This document shows, piece after piece, positions 32,303-41,442 of a stretch of DNA of 64,000 bases; the stretch's first letter is position 1, and every line of letters begins with the position of its first letter. The position numbers were made by a program, and so were the translations under genes. The notes under the pieces were generated by a model. The model did no database searches. It had not been told where the DNA came from and saw nothing but the letters and a program-made list of their open reading frames with translations. Source of the stretch: Macrolepiota albuminosa (taxonomy: Eukaryota; Basidiomycota; Agaricomycetes; Agaricales; Agaricaceae); assembly GCA_027475525.1 (NCBI GenBank), contig JAMWFC010000044.1, positions 186,001 through 250,000 of the forward strand, written 5' to 3'.

Positions 32303-33583
32303 CTATAATGCCACGGCATCTTCGGGACCATCCTGGGTAGAGTCTTGGAATTCGACGTCTGATTCTTCGTTGCTCGACTGCAGAAGCAGGAGAGTGAGCA
32401 GATCTGGATAAAAAAAGAACAAACCAAGAGACTCACCACAAGAGGAACCTGAAGGGCACGAAAGAGCGAGCCGGCTTGATCGACGTCAGAAGGGCCTAGA
32501 GCCTGTTCGAGACGAGTACGGCGGTCCGAAATCATCTTGAAAGTTTGTAGCGCAACGTCGAGCTGATACAACTGATGTTGAGCAGCTAAGTCGACCGCGT
32601 CGCGATGCTTTTGAAGGTCCGACCGGGGAACGATCTCGTTGTCATCGGCCAACTGCACTAGTTCAAGAGCTTGATCGACCGCGGCAAGCAGGGCTAGCGC
32701 AGCGTCGGTGCCTGGAACATGATTAGCTAGGGTCTCAGGAAGTCAGATAAGCAAAAACTCAGAAGAAAACAAAAGGGGACGCACCCAGAGAGGGCGTAAC
32801 TTTGAGCTTCTTCGTTTTGGGCTTTCCCTCGGGCTCGACCTGGGGTGGGGAGATGGAGATAGTCAGCGTGTCAAGACGGCGAGCTACTAAGTCAAGTTTG
32901 CGCGCTAAGACTTACGTTAGCACGACGTTTTGCAGGGCGCGAGGCAGGCGTACCAAGCATTTCGACATCTTTGTCTTGTGCGCGACGCTGTGCCTATAAT
33001 AGTAAAAACTAAGGGTACGAGCAAAGGGAGCTGAAAAGTAGAACTCACCTCCTCACGCTCCTTCCTAAGTTTTTCGCTCTGGGCAAAGGGAATGAAGGCG
33101 TCGACGAAGGAGAAGAACGCCTTCACGTCGCCTGAGTTGTCAGCCGCTCCACGGTCGAGAACAGGGAGGATCTCTGAGAAGGTCTCGCAGAGACCTCTCT
33201 GTTCAGAGAGCCGACCAAAGGTGCTCTCGTCAGCGAAACGCTGTAAAAAGCGTCAGACAAAAGGAGAAAGAGGGAAAAAGAAAACAGACCCAGCCAGCGC
33301 CACCTAAGAACCGAGCACGGTCGGCAGGTGTTCCGGGAAAAGACCTAGCAGTGGCACAGAGGCCGATCGCGGCCTCTGCGAACCATGGGTACTTGAACAC
33401 GGACGTTATAGCCTTGTTGCCATCGCGCTTGACAGCGCGCTGGAACAAGCTATAATAGTCAGTCGGCGCAGGCAGGATTGGTGGAGGCGGAGCAGGTGGC
33501 TTGGGAGGAGTCGAGATGACGACCTGAGGGCGCAACTTGGCGCCAGATGGCTTGCGTGGAGCAGAAGGGGGGGCCATAAACAT
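32303..33583 (-). CDS. Six-exon antisense accessory gene inside the gypsy element
   Basis: Read on the minus strand: exons 33290-33583, 33049-33240, 32916-32993, 32785-32839, 32437-32711, 32303-32377. All five introns (49, 55, 76, 73, 59 nt) have GT..AG borders and every junction keeps frame, giving 322 residues. Protein: Pro-rich start (PPKPPAPPPP), a well-formed globular-looking block with FKYPWFAEAAIGLCATARSF, a second helical block with FFSFVDAFIPFAQSEKL, a basic nuclear-signal-like stretch (PAKRRAN, GKPKTKKLK), a long helix-rich part likely to form a coiled coil (AALALLAAVDQALELVQLAD onward), and an acidic tail (SSNEESDVEFQD). No known retroelement domain or enzyme motif is recognised. 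Promoter would lie in 33584-33777 or the 3' LTR. Confidence 0.8.
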
Positions 33584-33765
33584 GGCAGGGGGCACCAATG
33601 GCGATTTTGTACCGTGGCGGCTGCGATCGAAAAAAAAAACGAGAGGGAAGTGTGCGGGAGGTAAAAGAAGAAAACTTTTTGCGCATAAAAAGTTTTCTGC
33701 CGAAGCCAAGAAAAAGTCGGAAGCACAGTCAGGTTGGCATGCTGACTGGGGGCAGTCAGTAAATG

Positions 33766-33777
33766 GTGTGAGGGAGG
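33766..33777 (+). promoter_or_regulatory. Polypurine tract
   Basis: GGTGTGAGGGAGG directly before the 3' LTR; the expected plus-strand primer position. Short and interrupted by Ts. Confidence 0.6.
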
Positions 33778-34731
33778 TGATACGTCGTCTGTCTCAAATC
33801 AGAGACAGAGACAGAGGAAAGGGACAACAAATATACAAAATGTTTTATTTGATCCCAAGTCTACACAAGATTAAGCTGAAAACTGTAAGCTCTTGTGAAA
33901 TGGTCGAAAACTGTAGACCGAGACGCACCTCAGAATATCAACCAACGCACCGTCAAGACCACCCAGCCAGCACCTAAAACGACGAAGCCGACGACAAAAC
34001 AAGGCAGCGGCAGGATTTGATGGCGATCTCGGTCAAATCACCGAGATCGATCACATCTAGCGATCATAAGCTGATCATGATCGAAACTCGAATACGCACA
34101 TTGTTCTTCTTCAAAACTACCTGCGCGCCACTGCTATTCCAACCCCGTCGCATGCCCACCCAACCACGAAACAACGTCGAGAGCCCCAAGGGAAGGAACA
34201 GAGAAGTGAGGAAGGGAGCTGGAACAGGGTTTAGCCGATGGAGTCGATGGAGAAACGTTTAGCCTCACCAAGTGACGGCAAAGCACATCTACCGACGCCC
34301 AGACCCGGCAACCAGCTACGCCGACCAACCGAACGCGAGAATAGCACGAGGGAACCGTTTATCACATAAAAACACGATGGTCCGTGCGTAGGAGGAGGAC
34401 GTATAAAAGGAGTGGAATTTCGGGGAGGCCGGGCAAGTAATCGACTTGCCACGGCTCGGAGTCCCCAGGGAGCGGACGTCTTAGGCCAACGCGATTAGAT
34501 TAACTTCGGGTTTAATAGTAATAATACTATTTGCATCCCCAATTTCGAGTGTGAATTTATTTACATTCAAATTAAATTCAATAAAAATTATAACAACTAC
34601 ATTTTACAAAGTGTTAGTGCGCGCAACGCTGCCCCACGAGCCATTGTGAATTAAAGTCGAAATTACACAAAAGTTAGTCTGACTTCGTTTAGACTACTTT
34701 TAATTAATAGTACACTTTGCAATTCGCATCA
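33778..34731 (+). repeat. 3' LTR
   Basis: Same 954 bp as the 5' LTR at a constant offset of 9,531 bp (TATAAAAG at 34402, AATAAA at 34580). No mismatch noticed when the two were read against each other. Followed by CCAT, the target duplication. Confidence 0.93.
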
Positions 34732-35022
34732 CCATTACAAACTATTCTCCCCGCATGGCACGGCACAGATCCAACCCAAGATTATCTTCACGTCACCACG
34801 AGTTCCACACAATAACCTCTTGTGCTTAACCTTACTGAGTCTTTCGCGTAAGCAGGCACCGGCAGATATACATTCATCATGTTCTCACTCCAAAACACTA
34901 CGTAACGTATCCCAGAAACAACACCCATTTTCTTTCCCCCATCAGAGCAAGGTACTTCCATTACGAAAACCCGGGTCTCCAACGCAAGAGCATACCATCC
35001 TCATAATCAAGCAGGAATATCA
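34732..35022. repeat. Right part of the MFS/OXDC 3'-end tandem repeat
   Basis: Continues the repeat interrupted by the gypsy element: CATCATGTTCTCACTCC at 34876 and ACACTACGTAACG at 34896 match the anchors at 23.5-24.2 kb. Serves as 3' flank of the oxalate decarboxylase. Confidence 0.65.
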
Positions 35023-37244
35023 TCACACAACCTCCTGCTTAACCCTACTAAGTTTTCCAATCAACTCATCTGAGAAGCCCAGATGGGCTTTAACGAGTGA
35101 TGACGGGGTGAGCGCGAGCCACTGGGTAAGCGAGATGTCCTGTACAATGCCTTTCGAAAAAAAAAGTGTAAGCGAAGCGACTCCACGCCGTCGATGGCCA
35201 GGATGCAATCGACTTGCCTCCTCGGAAGATCTCAAGGAACTTGAGCGTCGTATTGCCTGTGTTCTCGATGTAATGGCCTATATATAGCGTGTACCCATCA
35301 ACATCATCAACATCAGCAGCAAGGAGCAGCAGCAAAGAGCAAGGCGACTTCAGTCGGCAAGACCATATCCGCTGTCTCAAAAAAAGACTAACCAAAAGTC
35401 GGCGGAACATACCCGACGTCACCTGCCTACGGGGAACACACAACACACTAGGTATTAGACCGCGGACGTGAAGGGTGAGGGGGGATAAACGGGTCACCTG
35501 GAAATCAAACGTATGGGCGTTGGATTCTGCGGCGAAAACTGTCACGCGTGCTTCACCAGAGCTATATAACCGCGACCGCGGGCGAAAGGCAAAGAGAAAG
35601 GATGCGTGTCAGATAGGAGTTGTTAGAATTTTTCTTTTTTTTTGGCGTTTGGTGTATTTAGTGAGCTGCGACCTACATGTAGAATGTCCATTCCGGTTCC
35701 GTCGGATGCCACTATTAAGATGGGGAAAAAAAAAACACCCCCCGGGGTCAATCAACCACGCCCATGCGGTGATCTCGAAATCTTACATGAAGTTCTCTAG
35801 ATCCACAAGCAAGTGAAAAAAAAAGAAACCACAACCCGGGTCTGAACGGAGTGATGACGGTTACTTTGAGCCACGTACCTCATGCCTCCGACTTGAACAA
35901 CAACCTCCACGGCGCTAATCCTATCCGCGACAGTAAACGACCTCGAGTCGACGAGCTTCACGCTTCCCCCGGGCGTCTCGGTAGGCTTTACCGCAGAGAG
36001 GGGGAAAACATACGGGTTCGGCGTATCGTTCGGAACAACCATGTCCGCGGTGGGATCTTCAGGAGGCGGAACAGCTACGAAGCCTTGAGGTCAGAAACGC
36101 ATTCCAAATGTTCCATTACATTCTGGAAAAAAGAAGAACTCGTGGTCCTTTCTTTGTTAAAACGCACCTGGAAAGATGTACAGCTCCTTTTCAGGGATAT
36201 GATCAAAGAGCGTTAAATCCGCTACTCCAAAGTTCTTTGCGAGGACGTTTTTAGGAACGTGTGTGAGCCAGTCGGTGAGGAGGAACGTGGAGTCTTCGGA
36301 GAAACTTCCAGAGTCGAAGATTAGGATAAACTCAGCCCCGTCGGTTTGGGTTGTGTTCTTCGCTTGGAGGGAGTGCGGAAATCCAGCGGGGAAGTACCAG
36401 AGGTCGCCTTCGTTCTAGGTCATGGATTTTTAACATTGACGTCAATCGCAGGCGCATGACTCACGACATCACCAACAAAGATTTGTCCCTCAGGAGTCAT
36501 AGTACTGATCCTGACTTGACCCTTGACCGGAATGAACAAAGATGGAATATCACACGTTACAAGGTATATACCTTTAACACATAGGCCCACTACGTCATAT
36601 AGCTTGTTTGTTAGTTTGATCGGTTTCTGGAACGAGGCAGCCAGGCTTACCTCTGCAGTCTTATGCCAGTGCAGTTCACTGATAGAAACACATGAAGAGT
36701 TAGGCGATTACTATATAAATTTAAGATGTTGCTTGCCGAATGGCACCTGCTTCCAAGCGCATATTCACGCCTATCGTCATGAGTGAGTCGCAGGTACACC
36801 TTGGAGAATCCGTTAAGAAGCATCCTACCAGCCAACTCAGTCGCAGCGGGCAAACCATCCACTTCAAAACAGTATGCATTATACATCATACATCAACGCT
36901 ACATAAGAATTATAACAAACAAGAAACACACCATTCTGCTGGCGCGCCCACCCACCATCACTAAGCCTATTATGACTCATCGCAAACGGCCACTTGAGGT
37001 TACTCACGCGCCCATGATCAGTCACAGGCGGAGCAAGAAGATCCGCATTCTGTCGTTCCAAATCAGGGTTCTGAGGACCGAGGATGGATGTTCCCAGGGA
37101 TCCACGGATGGGCTCAAGCTCAGGAACGACGTCAACGCGCGACGACGCGCCTGCAGGCGCGGCGGATGTTGTCTGGACGAGGAAGCACCCGATCGCGATC
37201 GCGAGGAGTGGGGATAGGAACTTGAGTCTGGACGAATACGACAT
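35023..37244 (-). CDS. Oxalate decarboxylase (bicupin), secreted
   Basis: Manganese bicupin converting oxalate to formate and CO2, usually secreted. ATG at 37244; signal peptide LSPLLAIAIGCFLVQTTSAAP; N-terminal VTDHGRVSNLKWPFAMSHNR and GGWARQQN are family hallmarks. Cupin 1: IRELHWHKTAEWAYVLKG (HxH..E) and WYFPAGFPHSL (last His); SGSFSEDSTFLLTDWLTHVP is the lid-bearing region with the SEDST-type loop. Cupin 2: MRELHWHPTEPEW and AGDVGYVP..GHYIENTG; end ISLTQWLALTPSSLVKAHLGF. At least twelve exons, one only 18 nt (WAYVLK), and two introns of GC-AG type (donors at about 36736 and 35217). All metal ligands present, so likely active. Oxalate control is typical of wood-decay and mycorrhizal fungi. 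Confidence 0.93.
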
Positions 37245-38259
37245 GAAGGAAGTCGAGACGGGTGTCTGTTGGTTTGCCTTTACTTTTAAACATGTGTGGG
37301 TTTTTTAATGTGAGCGGTGAGGTAAGGATTTAGAGATTGTATGACGTGTAGACCGGCGAGTATGAATTATCGAAGCAGACGGGAAAAGGGCCAGGAGAAG
37401 TGGTATCGTAGCCCCTGGAGTTAAAGGGTTTTGTAAAGGGGCTCTTCTACCTTTAGGGACAGAAGTTCTTGTCGAAGCTATCTATGCTCCTGACGTAGAT
37501 TACTCCGAGGTGGCTTGGGTACGGCGGACGATGCGCCGTGCTATCACATGAGAATCCTGATCGTGGGTCGGGCGAGGCACCGCCGACGATGAGCCTAGAG
37601 GCTGGGTTAATGACCGGCGCTTGGTAGGAACCCAAGAGCGCGTTTGTCTTCAGGGCGGGCTCTGTATTTGTCGCGATCACGTGCGTTTTTTCAGAAGACA
37701 GGGGGATGCAATCGTACATATTTTACGTGTTCGATGTTCTTAGGCTGTTCTGCAACCCAAGTCTGTAGGATTGACTAATGTGATTCTTGTCATGCTTTCT
37801 GGTGAAATCGACAAGGAAAAACAAAAGAATTAATTCATCTTCCTTCCAACTCGACGTTTTTTTGAAATTGCTCAAAAACTTCAAACATCGTCATTTTATA
37901 ATAATTATTCTCGGTGTACATGTGGTGGATGATGTTCACTCTCATGCTCTTGTCTCGTCTCTGCAGAGCAGATGTCTGCATTCCACAACTGTAAAGGGTT
38001 ATTATATATGATTATCACAGAACAGAATGTCCTGGCTGCATGCAAAATTAAATTCGTGTTACACACTCAGTAGAAAATACACGTTCGCCTGCCTCATCAC
38101 GAATTTGCGAATTCAGCAAGAAACATACTATTCTACAAATACTAGATTTCCAGGACGTGATGTGATGTGATGTGGATGTACTTCTCGTTCTGATAGTTAT
38201 TTATATTTATCAATCGAAAGACAAACTCTAAATAAACTGAAACTGAAAGAATCGTTCGG

Positions 38260-38950
38260 AACGTGAGGAGTGGGGATTACGAACTTGGACCGGCGAATAC
38301 GAGCAGAGCCAGAGCCAGAGTCGGGTTCGAATTCAGGTTCAGGTCATCGAAGCAAGCAGTGCAGGGTCTCTCTCGCCAGGAGACGTATCGCATCGTTCGT
38401 AGCCCCTGGGATAAACATAAAGCGGTTCTTTCCCTAACCCTAACGGAGGCTCATGAGTACCTCACCTCAGGCACACAAGTTCTCGAAGCTATGGCTCCTG
38501 AGTACTCCGAGGTGGGTACGGCGGACGATGCGCCGTGTCCCTGTCCGTGTCCTGTCCGTGTCAGGTCGTATTGTGCTGTGCTGTGCCATCACATGAGCTC
38601 GGGATCGTGATCGTGGGGTCTGACGAGGCACCACCGACGAGACGAGGCACCTCTGATTTGATGAGGAGTCTACATATATGTAGAGGCTAGGCTGCGTTGA
38701 TGATTAACGTAACGATTAACGATTAATGACCGGTGCTTGGTCGTGAGTCGTGAGTCGTGCCGTGAGTCGTGAGTCGTGCCCGTGAGTCGTGAGTCGTACC
38801 CGTGAGTCGTGAGTCGAAAGCGAAAGAAAGGAGGATCCGCGGCTTAACGTTCCTCGAAACCTTTCGAGTCGCGAGATCGTAAAGGAGGCGAGGCTTACAT
38901 ACTCAGTGCTCAGTACTCAGTGAGAATCCCGTGCCAAGACCGCGTTTGTC
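38260..38950. repeat. Second, degenerate copy of the OXDC 5' flank
   Basis: Aligns in order and orientation with 37200-37690, starting at GAGGAGTGGGGAT (the beginning of the OXDC coding region on the opposite strand) and running away from the gene. Interrupted by the GAGTCGTGAGTCGT minisatellite. Suggests a former tandem duplication of the OXDC locus. Confidence 0.6.
38738..38818. repeat. GTGAGTCGTGAGTCGTGCC minisatellite
   Basis: About four units of 19-21 bp built from CGTGAGT heptamers with small differences. Confidence 0.8.
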
Positions 38951-39281
38951 GCGATTAGTATTGGTTTCCCTTCCCTTCCCTTCCGTCGCTCTGTGGTTTC
39001 GTTTTTTCTCTGTCGTCATGGGTTGGGGGGGCGTCGCGATCACGTGGTGATTTTAAATATTTATCCGAATGTGACAAAGTTCAACTTTGTCGATTTGATT
39101 TGAACCCACGACACGACACGACACGACACGACACACATAACTTACAAACTTACTTACAAACGAACAAACGAACAAAAGCGAAAAGCGAACAAAAGCGAAA
39201 AGAAAAGAGAAAGAGAAAAAGAAAAAGAAAAGAGAAAACCCAACCCCCCCGACACGACACGACGCGACAACCGCCAACGAA

Positions 39282-40809
39282 ATGCCACGCGCAGAAAAAT
39301 CAGACACAGAAGAACACGCAGCTCCTCCACCTCCGTTGACGATGGTAGACTGCGACGTACTAGAAGCCGCAAAAGAGAACGTACAGCCCATAGGCAGGGG
39401 ACGACGCGTGACGGCGCTGTCGACGATCTTGGCGACGCCGCATGTGCAGCGCGATGCGAAGCTCGTGCGGATGCGGATGCGGCTGCGTGCGGATGTCGAG
39501 CGTGCGTTGGAGTGTGAGTCCAAGTGCGAGTCCGTGTGCGAGGGCGAGGGCGAGGGCGAGTCTGGTTCTGGTTTTCGCGATGATCCTGGCGATGGAAAGG
39601 GAGATGGAGATGGAGAGGGCGATGCAGATGCAGATGGCGATGGCGTTGACGCACACGCACACGCACACGCGCCCGACGCACTAGAAGCATACACGCGCCT
39701 CGTCTCATGGACGATCGAGAACTACCCGCAAGGCCCCAGCGTCGACTCTGGCCTGCTCGAGCTCCTCGAAGAAGCCACGCGCGTCCTCCTCCCCCTCCGC
39801 AGCCGCCGTCGTGGGGCGTATAAAGGGGAAATGGGATACCTGAAGCTTTGGTTGCTTTATGCTGGCTTTGTAGAGCGCCCGACGATGGTTTATCGCTTTT
39901 TGGTGAAGAATGAGATTGGGACGCGGTTTGCGCTTTTGTATGAGGAGTGCGCGGCGGTGTTGGAGAGGGATGGGAGGTGAGTTTCTTGAGGGGGGGCATG
40001 ATGAGTTTGGTTGGGCTGACTTTTTTTTGGAGACGGAAAGAAGCGGACGAGGCGTACGTGTTGGGAATCGCGCGGCGCGCAGAGCCGTTGGAGCATCTTG
40101 TAGCGCGGCATGTCGAGTTTCAGAAACGGATGATGGCGAATGTTGCTGGGCCTGCTGCACCGGTCCTCGGATCGAGATCTACGACGACACGGCCCGTTTT
40201 GGCCCCGTCTTTGTCTGCATCGTCGTCGGCGGCGGCTTCGTCTTCATCGACGTCGGCGCGGCGTATCGTGGAGGGAGCCGTGCGTGGACCAAGCACAAGC
40301 ACAAGCACGAACGCGGCGCTGCGGATCTTTGTGGACCCGACAGGGAGCGAGTCACGTGCGTCGATGACGACGACGGAGAACGCGTGGACGGATATCGGGA
40401 CGCGTAAGACGCGGGTCAAGGAGAACGTGCAGGAGACGAAGAAGCTTGTTGGTACGACGGTCAGGAGGACTGGGACGAAACGGGTGACGTCTGGGTCTGC
40501 GTCCGCGGGGAGGATACCGGTGTTTAGAGACCCACCAGATGCGCTGCCTAGAGGGGATGAGGTGGTGTCTGCTGAGGAGGCCGAGGACCCGGTGTGCATG
40601 AAGAGGTTTGTGCCGTTTAGGGATGAGGTGCGTTTTGGTTTGTGTTTTTTTGGGGGGATAGGGGTTTAAGTGGTTTGTTTTAGGAGGTTGGGACGCCGGC
40701 GTTGGTGGGTGACAAGTCAGTGATGAGGCCGGGTGGTTCGGTTAGTGAGATGGAGGCTTTGAGGAAGGATCCGTTGAAGAATTATCGTGGAGATGGTTTG
40801 TTTTCGTAA
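39282..40809 (+). CDS. MAD3: Mad3-type spindle assembly checkpoint protein
   Basis: Component of the mitotic checkpoint complex that blocks APC/C-Cdc20. Exon 1 39282-39976, exon 2 from about 40031 to 40626, exon 3 from 40684. KEN box 1 at residues 31-33 (AAKENVQPIGRG) and KEN box 2 in exon 2 (RVKENVQETKKL, near 40418), both needed in known Mad3 proteins. The Mad3/BUB1 homology (TPR) region covers about residues 135-250: YTRLVSWTIENYPQG, GYLKLWLLYAGFVERPTMVYRFL, IGTRFALLYEECA. No kinase domain, so Mad3 rather than Bub1. Odd: an acidic/Gly/His low-complexity insert (DGDGEGDADADGDG..HAHAHA) separates KEN1 from the TPR. The 3' end is unsure: unspliced it stops at 40809; splicing on to about 41046 is possible. 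Confidence 0.88.
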
Positions 40810-41082
40810 TCTACATACAAAAGGTACATACGGACCGGCTTGGGAACGACCGGGGGTGAAGACCGCGGTGACTGGAAGTGGGAGCCAGACCGACGATCCA
40901 AAGGTAGAATTGCAAGGCCGCGGAGGGGCCAAGAAGGGATCGATGCATTCGAGATTTGTAATATGCAAGCTGTACGGGTAAAGAACCAACTCCTAAGAGC
41001 CAAGCGACCGCGGAAGCCAGACGCCGGGTGTCAGAAGAGTACTTAAAGCAGGGCTGCGGATTGGCAAGCGACATTCACAACA

Positions 41083-41321
41083 ATGTTCTGCAGCCGCGTT
41101 CAGATCATCCTCGCGCTCGTCTTGTTGCTGCAACTTGTGTCTGCGGCGCCAGTGTCGCATGCTGGACACCATTCTGTTGTGGACGCAGAGACCACGTGGG
41201 TTTTGTTTTGCGTTTTGGAGAGACGTTGTGGCTGACGGGTTGTTGCAGGTGGACGCACAATGTGATCCCGTGGCTTAAAAACGTTGCTGCGCCCAGACGG
41301 ACACGGACACTTCGTCGGTGA
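41083..41321 (+). CDS. Small secreted protein, about 61 residues
   Basis: ATG at 41083, exon 1 41083-41195, GT-AG intron 41196-41248, exon 2 to TGA at 41319-41321 (a further optional intron at 41318 would change the last residues only). Signal peptide VQIILALVLLLQLVSAAP; mature part about 38 residues, starting with a His-rich stretch and ending in a basic tail APRRTRTLRR. No cysteines in the mature part. Candidate secreted peptide or effector-like protein; alternatively a chance signal-peptide ORF between two conserved genes. Confidence 0.5.
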
Positions 41322-41442
41322 GTGGAGCTTGCTGGGAGGATGTGCAGACACTGACAGTGGCCATAGACGACACCCATGACTGTGTATAGATATTATCATT
41401 ATTTGATGTACATGTATATTAGCTAAGCTATTGGATTTTGCG

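Larger units (their letters stand above)
24247..34731 (+). mobile_element. Complete Ty3/gypsy LTR retrotransposon, 10,485 bp, with antisense accessory gene
   Basis: LTRs 24247-25200 and 33778-34731, equal length (954 bp), TG..CA ends, no difference noticed on reading, so a recent insertion. CCAT occurs on both sides (24243-24246, 34732-34735), a 4-bp target duplication (5 bp CCATT if the first T is counted). Order: LTR, PBS, gag, pro, pol (RT-RNase H-integrase order, hence Ty3/gypsy), a 640-bp spacer, a spliced gene on the minus strand, polypurine tract, LTR. All protein domains have their catalytic residues. Inserted in the repeat zone between the MFS and oxalate decarboxylase genes. The body from 25.5 to 31.4 kb is nearly CpG-free; LTRs and antisense module are not. 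Confidence 0.95.
37245..39281. other. Intergenic with duplicated OXDC upstream region and simple repeats
   Basis: About 2 kb without a supported gene. 37245-37700 (OXDC promoter side) recurs in altered form at 38260-38950: shared blocks include GTAGCCCCTGG, ACTCCGAGGTGG, TACGGCGGACGATGCGCCGTG, TCACATGAG and GACCGCGTTTGTCGCGAT. Between them is an AT-rich stretch (37720-38250). Also here: a telomere-like CCCTAACCCTAAC at 38432-38444, and (CGACA)n at 39110-39133 next to the Mad3 start. Confidence 0.6.

Noticed and set aside
33537..33977. 146-codon plus frame across the antisense gene start and 3' LTR
   Set aside because: Shadow of the antisense first exon; crosses the LTR border and has no family pattern.
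38432..38444. CCCTAACCCTAAC as an interstitial telomere
   Set aside because: Only two units; too short to infer a chromosome fusion. Kept as a remark only.
38738..38818. Short-unit repeats as a CRISPR array
   Set aside because: No spacers; a simple heptamer-based minisatellite in a eukaryotic genome.
39154..39999. 281-codon minus frame opposite Mad3
   Set aside because: His/Arg/Ser repeats mirror the Mad3 simple repeats; the plus strand has the conserved protein.
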